Source: Paraburkholderia sp. FT54
GTDB taxonomy: Bacteria; Pseudomonadota; Gammaproteobacteria; Burkholderiales; Burkholderiaceae
DNA: 64,000 bases
Direction of reading: 5' to 3'
Assembly (NCBI RefSeq): GCF_031585635.1
Contig: NZ_CP134196.1
Coordinates: 1,984,001-2,048,000 of the forward strand
Shown: positions 54,729 to 63,764 of the stretch, piece after piece
How positions within the stretch are numbered: the stretch's first letter is position 1
Layout of the letters: every line of letters starts with the position of its first letter
Notes under the pieces: generated by a model
Seen by the model: the letters and a program-made list of their open reading frames with translations, nothing else
Databases searched by the model: none
What the model was told of the DNA's origin: nothing
Made by a program: the position numbers and the translations under genes

Positions 54729-55967
54729 CTAGCTCTTCAACGCGCTGGCGAACGCTTTCTGCGCGTCGTCGACCGACTGGTTCTTGTTCCAGAAGTTGGT
54801 GATGACGTCGATCAACGCGCCCTGAGTGTCAGGCGAGAGCAGCATTTCCGGATTCGGCAACTGACGCGACTTGTCCTTCATGATCGCAATGCCCTCCTTC
54901 GCGCAGATGTCGAGACTGCCGGCGTCCACGTCGGGACGAATCGGAATCGAGCCTTTCTTCGCGCTGAATGCGACTTGCGCGGCCGGCGAGGTCATCACCG
55001 TGGCCAGCAGATTTTGCGCCTTGATCGTGGTGGCGTTGTCCGTTTTCGGGAACACGAACACGTCGCCCGCGACCAGATACGGCGAATGCGGACCGAAACC
55101 GGGGAAACAGCCGAAGTCTTTGCCCGCGCTCTGGTTGGCCGCCGAGAATTCGCCCTTGGCCCAGTCGCCCATGATCTGCACGCCTGCTTTACCGGAAATC
55201 ACCAGCGCGGTGGCGTCGTTCCAGTTGCGGCCGGGCGAGCCGCCATCGACGAAATCGTGCAGGCGCTTGAACGACGCCAGCACCTTCTTGAACGCGTCCG
55301 ACTTCACGGCGTTCATGTCGCGGTCGCGGTACACCTTCATGTATAGATCGGCACCGCCCACGTCCGCCAGCACCGCGTCGAAGGTGATTTTCTCCTGCCA
55401 GGGCTGGCCGCCGAGCGCGAGCGGAATCACGCCCGTGGTTTTCAGCTTGCCGAGATCGGCGATGAACTCGTCATAGCTTTTCGGCTCGGCGGTGATACCT
55501 GCTTTCTGGAACACCGGCTTCGAGTAGAAGAACCATGCCGGCATATGAATATCGACGGGCGCGGCGTAGTAATGTCCCTTCACCTTGATGCTGTCGAGGA
55601 TCGACTGCGGGAACACGCTGTTCCAGTTTTCCTTCGCTGCGACGTCGTCGACGTTGTTCAGCAGGCCCTGATCGATCAGGTCGTGAAACTGCTTGGACGT
55701 ATTGAACTGTGCGGCCGTGGGTGGATCGCCACCCACGATCCGGTTGATCGCGGTGGAGCGCGCCTGATCGGCGCCGGCCACGGCATTGTCGACCCACTGG
55801 CCGCCGGCCTTGTTATACGCATCGGCAAACTGGCGAATCGCGGCCGACTCGCCGCCCGAGGTCCACCAGTGAATCACGTTGGCCTTCAAGGGCTCCGCCT
55901 GCGCGACGACGCCATACAACGCTAGTGTCGCAACCACGCCTCGCAAGACCGTTTTTTTGCTGTTCAT
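54729..55967 (-). CDS. ABC sugar-binding protein (family 1)
   Basis: The 412-residue protein has a signal peptide MNSKKTVLRGVVATLALYG cleaved near AQA-EPL and the sugar-binding opening KANVIHWWTSGGESAAIRQFADAYNKAGG. It has WPWQEKITFDAVLADVGGADLY-like features (GGQPWQEKITFDAVLADVGG). It captures sugars in the periplasm for the two permeases. Together with the beta-glucosidase just upstream it probably brings in glucose, cellobiose or other beta-glucosides. The gap to the glucosidase (75 bp) contains a perfect 16-bp palindrome. Confidence 0.92.
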   Translation of the reverse strand: MNSKKTVLRGVVATLALYGVVAQAEPLKANVIHWWTSGGESAAIRQFADAYNKAGGQWVDNAVAGADQARSTAINRIVGGDPPTAAQFNTSKQFHDLIDQGLLNNVDDVAAKENWNSVFPQSILDSIKVKGHYYAAPVDIHMPAWFFYSKPVFQKAGITAEPKSYDEFIADLGKLKTTGVIPLALGGQPWQEKITFDAVLADVGGADLYMKVYRDRDMNAVKSDAFKKVLASFKRLHDFVDGGSPGRNWNDATALVISGKAGVQIMGDWAKGEFSAANQSAGKDFGCFPGFGPHSPYLVAGDVFVFPKTDNATTIKAQNLLATVMTSPAAQVAFSAKKGSIPIRPDVDAGSLDICAKEGIAIMKDKSRQLPNPEMLLSPDTQGALIDVITNFWNKNQSVDDAQKAFASALKS

Positions 55968-55987
55968 TCCGTCTCCTCAAGATAGTC

Positions 55988-56003
55988 GCGCCAGGCCTGG
56001 CGC
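55988..56003. repeat. Perfect 16-bp GC-rich palindrome between glucosidase and binding-protein genes
   Basis: GCGCCAGGCCTGGCGC is self-complementary. It has no T run, so it is not a standard terminator. A hairpin here might stabilise the downstream transporter mRNA or give partial termination after the glucosidase. Confidence 0.6.
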
Positions 56004-56042
56004 CCGTGCTTCCAAGTCGACATGCCAACCAGCTGCCATCCG

Positions 56043-57455
56043 CTATTCACCGCGTGCCTTGCGCTCCTTCAAGAATTTCGACACCAGCTCCGCACTGCGT
56101 TTGATCGTACGCTTCTGGCTAGCGTAGTCGACATGTACGATACCGAAGCGCCGCTCGTACCCGAAGGCCCATTCGAAGTTGTCCATCAGCGACCAGAGGA
56201 AATAGCCACGAATCTCCACGCCGGCTTTGATCGCCTCGTCGACCGCGGCGAGATGGCGCTTGAGAAACGAGATGCGCTGCGTGTCCTCTACACGGCCGTC
56301 GACCACCATGTCGTTCGAAGCCATGCCGTTTTCGGTGATGTAGATCGGCGGCAGGTTCGCGTACGTGGCCTTGAAGCCCGTCAGCAGATCGCGCAAGCCG
56401 TCCGGATACACTTCCCAACCCATCTGCGTGCGCTCCACGCCTTCGAGCGGCACGTCCCTGAAACCACGCGCGCCGTCGCTCGCGACATTCGTGCGGAAAT
56501 AATAGTTGATGCCGAGGAAGTCCAGCGGCGCGGCAATGGTTTGCATGTCGCCGTCGAGCACCAGCGGTTCGGTGCCTGGCCACAACTCAAACAGATCTTC
56601 GGGGTAGCTGCCTTTGAGCAGCGGGTCGAGAATCCACGCGTTATGTTGCACCTCGAACAGATGCGCGGCACGCTGATCGGCGGCGCGTTCACTATTGGCC
56701 GTACCGCGTCCGATGTTGGCGACGATGCCCTTTTGCGAAGCCGGATCGTTGGCGCGCAGCACCGGCAACGCGAGACCGTGCGCCAGCAGCAGATGATGCA
56801 TGGCCTGCGTGGCGTAACGTGCATCGGCAAGCCCCGGCGCGTGGTGGCCGTTGCCGTAGCCGAGATACGCCGAGCACCAGGGCTCGTTGAGCGTCGCCCA
56901 CGCATCGACGCTGCCGGCCAGTTCGCGGCTCATCAGGCCGGCGTAGTCGGCGAAACGGTAAGCGGTATCGCGATTGAGCCAGCCGCCGCGATCTTCCAGA
57001 TGCTGCGGCAAGTCCCAGTGATACAACGTGACGAAGGTCGTGATGCCCTTCTCTTTCAGCCGCGCCAGCAGGCGTTTGTAGAAGTCGAGGCCTGTGCGGT
57101 TCGGCGCGCCGGCCGCATCCATCACGCGCGGCCAGGCGATCGAGAGCCGATAGCCTTCGAGGCCGAGCCCGGCCAGCAGGTCGATGTCCGCTTCCCAGCG
57201 ATGATAGTGATCGCAGGCCACCTCGCCGGTGTCGCCGGCCAGCACCTTGCCGGGCGTCGCCGAAAACGTGTCCCAGATGGACGGCAGGCGGCCGTCTTCG
57301 TTCACGGCGCCTTCGATCTGATACGAAGCCGTGGCCGCGCCGAGCAGAAAGTTCTTGCGCCACAGCGACGAGTCCGCGGGCGGGCTGAAAGGATCGGCGA
57401 GTGATTGGGAATGGGGAGAGAGAGCGTCGGATACAGCGGATGTGTCGTTTGCCAC
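56043..57455 (-). CDS. GH1 beta-glucosidase
   Basis: A GTG at 57455 with AGGAG upstream opens 470 residues. The GH1 signature NFLLGAATASYQIEGAVNEDGR begins the domain. The acid/base Glu is in ATLNEPWCSAYLGY (about residue 188) and the nucleophile in PPIYITENGM (about residue 375). The C-terminal SLMDNFEWAFGYERRFGIVHVDY is standard. With no signal peptide it acts in the cytoplasm, cutting beta-glucosides taken up by the ABC transporter. It is the first gene of the operon and lies 30 bp downstream of the operator-like palindrome. Confidence 0.95.
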   Translation of the reverse strand: MANDTSAVSDALSPHSQSLADPFSPPADSSLWRKNFLLGAATASYQIEGAVNEDGRLPSIWDTFSATPGKVLAGDTGEVACDHYHRWEADIDLLAGLGLEGYRLSIAWPRVMDAAGAPNRTGLDFYKRLLARLKEKGITTFVTLYHWDLPQHLEDRGGWLNRDTAYRFADYAGLMSRELAGSVDAWATLNEPWCSAYLGYGNGHHAPGLADARYATQAMHHLLLAHGLALPVLRANDPASQKGIVANIGRGTANSERAADQRAAHLFEVQHNAWILDPLLKGSYPEDLFELWPGTEPLVLDGDMQTIAAPLDFLGINYYFRTNVASDGARGFRDVPLEGVERTQMGWEVYPDGLRDLLTGFKATYANLPPIYITENGMASNDMVVDGRVEDTQRISFLKRHLAAVDEAIKAGVEIRGYFLWSLMDNFEWAFGYERRFGIVHVDYASQKRTIKRSAELVSKFLKERKARGE

Positions 57456-57485
57456 GGATTCTCCTGAGGTGGTTGAACCGGGTAG

Positions 57486-57501
57486 GTGGAAGCGCTTCCA
57501 C
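57486..57501. promoter_or_regulatory. LacI-type operator in front of the beta-glucosidase operon
   Basis: GTGGAAGCGCTTCCAC is a perfect 16-bp palindrome with the central CG step preferred by LacI-family repressors (like TGGGAGCGCTCCCA of glucoside regulators). It lies 30 bp upstream of the GTG of the glucosidase. The operon's last gene encodes a LacI-family protein. Confidence 0.8.
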
Positions 57502-57598
57502 ATGACCAGCGAACGATAGCAGCGGCGGATTCGACGCAGCAATCAGGGTTTGTCTGGAGGGGCGCCGGCACGCGCGGCGCCGCCAGCGCGATGCAGCC

Positions 57599-58813
57599 TC
57601 ATGGCTTCGACTTCAGATCGAACACACCGCCGTCATAGGCTTCGCAATAGGCTTTCCAATCCGCCACCACCTGCGCCTCGCACTGCGTCGCGATATCGAC
57701 CAACGGCAACTGCCAGTCCTTGCGATTGCCGAACGCGATCAGATCGTCGGCGATCGACGACTTCTGCCGCCCACCGCTACGCAGATGCGCCCACGCGCTC
57801 AACTCGGCCATGCTATTGACCACCGCTTCGAGACGCGGCAGCTTGCCGTCCCAGTCGCTCAAGGCCACGCGGTCTTCCGAAGGCTGCAGGCTGCGCAGCA
57901 CATACGAGCGCTGATTGAATTCGACCGCGTGCAGAAAGGCCTGCGACACGGCCTGATTGCGCCGCTGAATTTCGACGACGCGCTGCGCTTGCGTCTGCCA
58001 CGTCGGCTGCGGCGTACTCAGGTGCGGCGTCACCGAAGAAGGCAGCGCCTCTTTCAGATCGATCAGATAGTTGCCGTCCGGCGAGCCCTTGCCTTCGACG
58101 AGGATCACGTAACGATCCACGCCGAGGCTCCCCGTGCCGGCAATCCGCCGTGCGACGTCGAGAATGCGGAAGAAGTCGGGATTGGGCTCGCCCGTGGCGA
58201 ACTTCTGCATGAACTGTGTGATGGCGGCACGCTGCGCGTCGCTGACCGCCAGCGCTTTCTTGCCGTCCACCTTCAGCACACGTGTTTTGCCTTTGAGCGT
58301 GGTGCGCCGGTCCAGATGCACGACCCGCGTGCGGCTCGCGAGCGCGACGAACAGATCGCGCACCATGCCGGTCGCGGTTTCGCCTTCGATCCAGCGCGAC
58401 TTGCCGTAGGCAAGCGCCGCGCCATACGCTTGCAGCGCGGTGTGGCAAAGCGCCAGCGCCTGCGCGCGGCTCAGTTTGAGATCGCTCGCGCCGACCAGCA
58501 CGCTCGTTAAGAGACGCACCAGCTCGTAGAGATTCGGCGCGAGGCAGGCTTCGTCGAAGTCGTTGTTGTCGAAGTAGATCAGGCGATTATCGGCCTTGTA
58601 GCTGCCGAAATTTTCCAGATGCATGTCGCCGCAGATCCATACCGGCGGCGCATCGTCGAACACCTTGTCGCGCGGCAGACGTTCGTAAAACAGGTGGCAC
58701 GTGCCGCGCAAAAACACGAACGGTGACGTGCGCATGGCCTTGTATTTCATCGCGAGCCGTTCGGGATCGCGACCGGCGTTGAAACTGGCGATGGTGCTGG
58801 CGATATCGAGCAT
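57599..58813 (-). CDS. DUF2252 family protein
   Basis: The 404-residue protein shows the DUF2252 pattern: RLAMKYKAMRTSPFVFLRGTCHLFYERL, VWICGDMHLENFGSYKADNRLIYFDNNDFDEA, GTGSLGVDRYVILVEGKG and LIDLKEALPS. The GDMHLENFG and DxNDFDE blocks recall the catalytic and metal loops of kinase-like phosphotransferases, so a small-molecule or protein kinase activity is possible. The role of the family is unknown. It lies 143 bp upstream of the glucosidase operon on the same strand and may be separate from it. Confidence 0.88.
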   Translation of the reverse strand: MLDIASTIASFNAGRDPERLAMKYKAMRTSPFVFLRGTCHLFYERLPRDKVFDDAPPVWICGDMHLENFGSYKADNRLIYFDNNDFDEACLAPNLYELVRLLTSVLVGASDLKLSRAQALALCHTALQAYGAALAYGKSRWIEGETATGMVRDLFVALASRTRVVHLDRRTTLKGKTRVLKVDGKKALAVSDAQRAAITQFMQKFATGEPNPDFFRILDVARRIAGTGSLGVDRYVILVEGKGSPDGNYLIDLKEALPSSVTPHLSTPQPTWQTQAQRVVEIQRRNQAVSQAFLHAVEFNQRSYVLRSLQPSEDRVALSDWDGKLPRLEAVVNSMAELSAWAHLRSGGRQKSSIADDLIAFGNRKDWQLPLVDIATQCEAQVVADWKAYCEAYDGGVFDLKSKP

Positions 58814-58857
58814 GAATGTCCTTTGAATGTGAGGCTCAACGCAGCCTCAGCCATCGT

Positions 58858-59031
58858 TCAATGCGCGCGCATGGACTCCGCCAGCGCATGCAGATTGAGC
58901 GGCGTCACGCGAATCACGCCGCCGCGCGGACTGTCGATGTCGGCTGGCAGGAACACAATGGCTGCATCATAAGCGTCGCAGGCGAGGCGCGGATAGGTGC
59001 ATGGCGCCGGTTGCCGCGCATGGGCTTCGGG
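58858..59031 (-). pseudogene. Possible 3' fragment of a coding sequence, no start codon
   Basis: Between the AraC-type and DUF2252 genes a minus-strand frame of 57 codons reads sensibly at its end: YDAAIVFLPADIDSPRGGVIRVT and LNLHALAESMRAH then TGA. Codon use looks coding and the peptide is soluble and balanced. The frame is closed by a TAG at 59032 and has no ATG; a GTG at 58956 would give only 32 residues. It may be a decayed remnant or a short gene with an altered start. Confidence 0.35.
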
Positions 59032-59088
59032 CTAACGGCCGCTCATCCGGTAGCAACGGCCGGTCGCGCCCACCACGCGGGCGCGCGT

Positions 59089-60054
59089 CTAAGCCGTTTC
59101 CCGCGCGCCGAACTTCTTGCGATACGCACCGGGACTCGTCAATGCAATACGCCGAAAGTGCCGCCGCAACGATTCTTCGGAACTGAATCCCGCCAGTTCC
59201 GCGACGCGCGTCATCGGCAGCGGCGCCGGCGCTTCGAGCAGTTCGCGCGCGATGGCCACGCGTTCGCGCACGAGCCACTCATAAGGCGCCATGCCGGTGG
59301 CATCGTGAAACTGGCGCTGCAGCGTGCGCGGACTCATCGCCGCCCGCCCGGCGAGCGAGCGCAATGTATGCGGCAAGGCGGGATGACTGCGCACCCAGTC
59401 CATCAGTTTGGAGAGACGTCCGCTTTCGTCCTGCGGCATGGGACGCGGCACGAACTGCGCCTGGCCGCCCTCGCGATGCGGCGGCACCACGAGCCGCTGC
59501 GCGACCCGGTTCGCCACCGCGCTGCCGTGATCGCGCCGCACCAGATGCAGCAGCATGTCGAGCCCCGCCGCCGAGCCCGCGGAGGTGATGATCTGCCCTT
59601 CGTCGACATAGAGCGCGTCTGGCTGCACACGCAATTGCGGATAGCGCTGCTGCAATTTGCCGGCGTAACGCCAGTGCGTCGTGACGGTCTTGCCGTCGAG
59701 GACGCCCGCCGCAGCGAGAACGAACACGCCGGAGCAGATCGAACAGAGGCGCGCGCCGCGCGCGTAAGCGGCGCGGATCTTCCTCAGGAGCGGTTCGGGC
59801 GGCACTTCATCGGCATCGCGCCAGCCGGGAATGACGATGGTGTCGGCGCGCTCCAGCAGCTTGAGCGTGTAAGGCACCGCAAGAGTGATGCCGCCCGCCG
59901 CCCGGATCGGACCCGGCTCGCTTGCGCAGGCTGCGAAGCGATACCAGTCCACGCCGAGTTCAGGACGCTCGAGCGCGAACAGTTCGGTCACGCAGCCGAA
60001 TTCGAAGGTGCAGAGCCGGTCGTAGGCGAGCGCGACGACGAGATGATTGTGCAT
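59089..60054 (-). CDS. GlxA-type AraC-family regulator (DJ-1/PfpI domain)
   Basis: The 321-residue protein has an N-terminal DJ-1/PfpI-like domain (LVVALAYDRLCTFEFGCVTELFA, with ARLCSICSGVFVLAAAGVLDGKTVTTHW around the nucleophile elbow). The C-terminal AraC domain has two helix-turn-helix units (TLRSLAGRAAMSPRTLQRQFHDATGMAPYEWLVRERVAIARELLE and PMTRVAELAGFSSEESLRRHFRRI). The type is named FtrA/GlxA. It is divergent from the rhodanese gene, 129 bp away, and probably regulates it. Confidence 0.9.
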   Translation of the reverse strand: MHNHLVVALAYDRLCTFEFGCVTELFALERPELGVDWYRFAACASEPGPIRAAGGITLAVPYTLKLLERADTIVIPGWRDADEVPPEPLLRKIRAAYARGARLCSICSGVFVLAAAGVLDGKTVTTHWRYAGKLQQRYPQLRVQPDALYVDEGQIITSAGSAAGLDMLLHLVRRDHGSAVANRVAQRLVVPPHREGGQAQFVPRPMPQDESGRLSKLMDWVRSHPALPHTLRSLAGRAAMSPRTLQRQFHDATGMAPYEWLVRERVAIARELLEAPAPLPMTRVAELAGFSSEESLRRHFRRIALTSPGAYRKKFGARETA

Positions 60055-60183
60055 GGCGCGATGTTACCGGAGATTGACGATTCCGCCACTTATCCCATGA
60101 GGCGCGCGACGCCACAATGAAGGCATCCGAATCGCGATCGCCAGACAATCCACCCACTACTCCTACCCGAACCTCACTTCACC

Positions 60184-60618
60184 ATGCCGACCTTGAACGC
60201 CGTTACCGCCATTCCCGCCGCCGACAGCGCGGCCGCGCAAGCCCACTTCCAGGCCTCGCTGCAGTTCGAAACCGATTGCGCCGATGTCCACGACGCGCTC
60301 GCGACCGACGCGCCCGGCTTCGTGCTGCTGGACGTGCGCGGCCCCGCGCTGTTCGCGCAGGGCCACGTGCCGGGCGCGCTCAACCTGCCGCACGGCAAGA
60401 TCGTGGCGTCGAAGCTCGCCGGCTATCCGCTGGAGACGCTCTTCGTCACGTACTGCGCGGGGCCGCACTGCAACGGCGCCGCACGCGGCGCGCTGCGCCT
60501 CGCTCAGTTGGGCCGGCCCGTCAAGCTGATGAGCGGCGGCGTCACCGGCTGGCTCGACGAAGGCTTCGCCCTCGCACAAGCAGCGCGCGCCGGCGAGACG
60601 GCCGAAGCCAATGGCTAA
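60184..60618 (+). CDS. Rhodanese-domain protein
   Basis: This 144-residue single-domain protein has the rhodanese motif GFVLLDVRGPALFAQGHVPGALNLPHGKI and a catalytic loop YCAGPHCNGA with Cys near residue 91. Rhodaneses carry a persulphide on that Cys, moving sulphur to thiols or cyanide. The C-terminal VKLMSGGVTGWLDEGFAL is the usual last helix. A divergent GlxA-type regulator gene lies next to it. Confidence 0.9.
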   Translation: MPTLNAVTAIPAADSAAAQAHFQASLQFETDCADVHDALATDAPGFVLLDVRGPALFAQGHVPGALNLPHGKIVASKLAGYPLETLFVTYCAGPHCNGAARGALRLAQLGRPVKLMSGGVTGWLDEGFALAQAARAGETAEANG

Positions 60619-60699
60619 CATACTGAAAATCAATTAAATAAAAGCCTCGAACTGTCGATAACATGTTCAGCCGCTTCCCTCCTGGCGGTTGGACTGAAC

Positions 60700-62769
60700 A
60701 TGCAGAGCTCATACAACCTTTGGCTGGTCACCATTTCATTCGTCGTGGCGGCGCTGGCGTCGTACACGGCGCTCGATCTGACCGGCCGCATTTTCCTGCT
60801 GGCGTCGCCCCGTCTGCGGCACGCCTGGCGGCTGGGCGGCGCCGCGGCGCTCGGCGTCGGCATCTGGTCGATGCACTTCATCGCCATGCTCGCCTTTTCG
60901 CTGCCGATTCCGCTCGGCTACGACTTCACGACGACAGCGGCGTCGCTCGCGCTCGCGATCGGCGCCTCCTATCTGGCCCTGTACGTCACGACTCATGAGC
61001 GGCTCACGGCGGGCCGCCTGCTGGCAGGCGGCGTGGTAATGGGACTCGGCATTGCCGGCATGCACTACACCGGCATGATGGCGATGCAAATGGCGCCGGG
61101 CATCCGCTATCAGCCGGCGTGGTTCGCGGGTTCGCTCGCGATCGCGATCGGCGCATCGACCGCCGCGCTGTGGATGGCCCGCGCGCTCAGCAACGACGAC
61201 GCGCGCCACGTGGTGCGCAAGCGTCTGGCCGCGGCGCTGGTGATGGGCGTCGCGATCAGCGGCATGCACTACGCCGGCATGGCCGCCGCCGAGTTTGCGC
61301 CCGGCGCCATCTGCGGCGCGGCCAAAGGCGTGAACGCCACGTGGCTCGCGACCTCGGTGATCCTGCTCACCTTTGCCATTCTGATCGTCACGCTGATACT
61401 GTCGCGCTTCGATGCGCGCACCGCCTTTCTGATCGGCGCGGTGTCGAGGCTGAACAGCCAGATCCTACGGCTCGCCACGCTCGACACCCTGACCGGACTG
61501 CCGAACCGCAGCACGCTGAACGACCGCATCGAACGCGCGATCCTCAACGCGCGGCGGCAGCGCTCGCTGTTCGCGATCCTTTTCATGGACCTCGACGGCT
61601 TCAAGACCATCAACGATTCGCTCGGCCACTCGGCCGGCGACCAGGTCCTGACCGCGTTCGCGCAGCGCCTGCTGCTGTGCGTGCGCTCGAGCGACACCGT
61701 GGCGCGGCTGGGCGGCGACGAATTCGTGGTGTTGTCCGAGAACCTCGGCTCGCGCGAAGACGCCAGCGCGCTCGCCGAAGGCGTGCTCGAGCGCATGCGC
61801 CTCGGCGTGTGGACCGATTCACAGCCGCTGCAGGTGATGCCGAGCATCGGCATCGCCCTCTATCCGCACGACGGCGACACCGTCGAGACGTTGTTGAAGC
61901 ACGCCGACGCGGCCATGTACGAGGCCAAACGCGCGGGCCGCAGCACCTATCGCTTCTTCGAACGCAGGATGAACGAGGCCGCCACGCGCACGCTGCAGAT
62001 TCAGAACGCGTTGCACGACGCGCTCACCGCCGGCCATTTCTCGCTGCACTTCCAGCCGAAGTTTCACGGCAGCGGCAACTCGCTGGCAGGCGCCGAAGCG
62101 CTGATCCGCCTGCATCATCCGCAACTCGGCACACTGACGCCGCTCGAGTTCATTCCGATCGCCGAGCGCTCGGGACAGATCGTGCAGATCGGCTATTGGG
62201 TCGTGCGCGAAACGTGCCGGCACATTCGCCAGTGGGTTTCGCAAGGCCTGCCGTCGATGAAAGTAGCGATCAACCTCTCGCTGCGCCAGTTGCTGCAGCC
62301 AAAGCTCGTCGCGAGCATGCTCGAGATCGTCAAGGCCGAAGGCGTGGCCTGCGAGCAGATCATGTTCGAAATCACCGAAACCGTGGCCATGCAGGATGCG
62401 CCAAAAACCATCGAAATGATCCGCGAATTCCAGGCGAGCGGCTTCGAGATCGCGATCGACGACTTCGGCACCGGCTATTCGAGCCTCGCCTATCTGCAGC
62501 GTTTTCGCGTCAAGCAACTGAAGATCGACCGCTTCTTCACCAACGGCCTCGACGCGCACGGCCCGGAAGGCAGCGCGATCGTGTCGGCGATCATCGCGCT
62601 CGCGCACTCGCTGGAAATGGACGTGGTGGCCGAGGGCGTGGAAACCGAATCGCAACTCGACATGCTCAAGACGATGATGTGCGACGAGATGCAGGGTTTC
62701 CTGCTCGGCAAGCCGCTCAGCGCCGACGACTTCGGCGACCTGCTGCGGGAAAGAATGGTGGCCGCGTGA
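60700..62769 (+). CDS. MHYT-GGDEF-EAL cyclic-di-GMP protein
   Basis: The 689-residue protein has an N-terminal MHYT membrane sensor (residues 1-240, seven helices) with its repeated motifs MHFIAM, MHYTGMMAM and MHYAGMAA. A GGDEF domain follows (RLGGDEFVV, near residue 340, with DLDGFKTINDSLGH), then an EAL domain (GAEALIRLHHP near residue 466, and DDFGTGYSSLAYL). Both active motifs are intact, so it may make and break cyclic di-GMP. MHYT domains are thought to sense oxygen, CO or NO through bound metal. It is a stand-alone gene. Confidence 0.94.
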   Translation: MQSSYNLWLVTISFVVAALASYTALDLTGRIFLLASPRLRHAWRLGGAAALGVGIWSMHFIAMLAFSLPIPLGYDFTTTAASLALAIGASYLALYVTTHERLTAGRLLAGGVVMGLGIAGMHYTGMMAMQMAPGIRYQPAWFAGSLAIAIGASTAALWMARALSNDDARHVVRKRLAAALVMGVAISGMHYAGMAAAEFAPGAICGAAKGVNATWLATSVILLTFAILIVTLILSRFDARTAFLIGAVSRLNSQILRLATLDTLTGLPNRSTLNDRIERAILNARRQRSLFAILFMDLDGFKTINDSLGHSAGDQVLTAFAQRLLLCVRSSDTVARLGGDEFVVLSENLGSREDASALAEGVLERMRLGVWTDSQPLQVMPSIGIALYPHDGDTVETLLKHADAAMYEAKRAGRSTYRFFERRMNEAATRTLQIQNALHDALTAGHFSLHFQPKFHGSGNSLAGAEALIRLHHPQLGTLTPLEFIPIAERSGQIVQIGYWVVRETCRHIRQWVSQGLPSMKVAINLSLRQLLQPKLVASMLEIVKAEGVACEQIMFEITETVAMQDAPKTIEMIREFQASGFEIAIDDFGTGYSSLAYLQRFRVKQLKIDRFFTNGLDAHGPEGSAIVSAIIALAHSLEMDVVAEGVETESQLDMLKTMMCDEMQGFLLGKPLSADDFGDLLRERMVAA

Positions 62770-62801
62770 GCCTGACGCTCGTCTGACGGGCGCCGCGCCG
62801 C

Positions 62802-63236
62802 CTAGCCGGCCTTGCGCTCGTCGAATGCGCTATCGGCCACCGACACCAGATGCGGCGTCGCCGCCTGCGCCGCGTCGCGCTTGGTGAGCTTGCCGTCCAC
62901 CGAGGCGCCGCAATCCATCCGCAACTGCTGGTAGCAGATGTTGCCGGTCACATGCGCGTTGCTCTGCAGCTCGACGAAATGATCGGCAATCACGTCGCCG
63001 ACGATCCTGCCGTTGACCACCACGTCGTAGCCGTGCACGTTGCCTTCGATCGAGCCGCGGTCGCTCAGGACCAGCAGCGTCTGGCCGCCCGGCTCGCCGC
63101 TGACGTTGCCCTTCACATGGCCGTCCATGCGCAGGCCGTCGCTGAACTGCAGGTCGCCGGTGATCCGCACGTCGTGAGCGATCAGGGTGGCGAGCTTGGC
63201 CTGCTGGATGCCCACGGTTTTTTTCTTGTTGAACAT
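62802..63236 (-). CDS. Bactofilin
   Basis: The 144-residue protein has the bactofilin beta-helix: LIAHDVRITGDLQFSDGLRMDGHVKGNVSG, GSIEGNVHGYDVVVNGRIVGDVIADHFVELQSNAHVTGNI, with the repeated short turns G-x-V/I-x-G. It forms filaments under the membrane that position cell-wall enzymes. A Cys in YQQLRMDCGASVDGKL is notable. It lies in the order M23 peptidase, coiled-coil membrane protein, bactofilin, a common bactofilin-peptidase arrangement. Confidence 0.93.
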   Translation of the reverse strand: MFNKKKTVGIQQAKLATLIAHDVRITGDLQFSDGLRMDGHVKGNVSGEPGGQTLLVLSDRGSIEGNVHGYDVVVNGRIVGDVIADHFVELQSNAHVTGNICYQQLRMDCGASVDGKLTKRDAAQAATPHLVSVADSAFDERKAG

Positions 63237-63362
63237 AACGATTTCCTTGAAATGAGAAAAAGGGGCGTCGCGTCATGCCGGGCGCGGCGACGAGCCGGGG
63301 GGCGTGGCTGGTGCGGTTGCTGGTTTGCGGTGCTGGTTTGCGGGTTTGCCTGTTTCGCTTGG

Positions 63363-63764
63363 TTAGCGGCGCGGCGCTTTTTCGGCCACCGCCGCTGACC
63401 GGCCCTTGCTCTGGCCGCGCAAAAACTGCACTTCCGCATTGAGCCGTGCGACCTCGGCTGCCGCGCTGTCCGCCGCCGTCTGCACCGCGGCGCGCGCCGC
63501 CGACTCCTGCGCCAGGGCGAGCCGCGCGCGGGTCAACTCGGTCTGCTTCGTTGCTTCGTCGACGGGCGTTGGGGTGCATTGCTCCTGCGCCATATCGGCG
63601 CGCCTCGCCTGCCAGGCCGCGAACACCGCCGCGCCCGCGCAGGCGCACAACAGGCAGACCACGCCCCACACCGTCGCGCGAAAACGCAGCGAGCGCGCGG
63701 GTCGAAGCGTGTAGGCGCGATGGGTCAGACTGTCCGCGTCGCGCGAAAAATGTCGATCAACCAT
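63363..63764 (-). CDS. Membrane-anchored coiled-coil protein
   Basis: The 133-residue protein starts at [13 protein letters not shown] and has one membrane helix ([21 protein letters not shown]), then a long Ala/Glu/Arg-rich coiled coil (residues about 75-120). The start overlaps the M23 peptidase stop by 8 bp. Similar anchor or adaptor proteins occur between bactofilin and peptidase genes. It probably connects the cell-wall hydrolase with bactofilin. Confidence 0.75.
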   Translation of the reverse strand: MVDRHFSRDADSLTHRAYTLRPARSLRFRATVWGVVCLLCACAGAAVFAAWQARRADMAQEQCTPTPVDEATKQTELTRARLALAQESAARAAVQTAADSAAAEVARLNAEVQFLRGQSKGRSAAVAEKAPRR

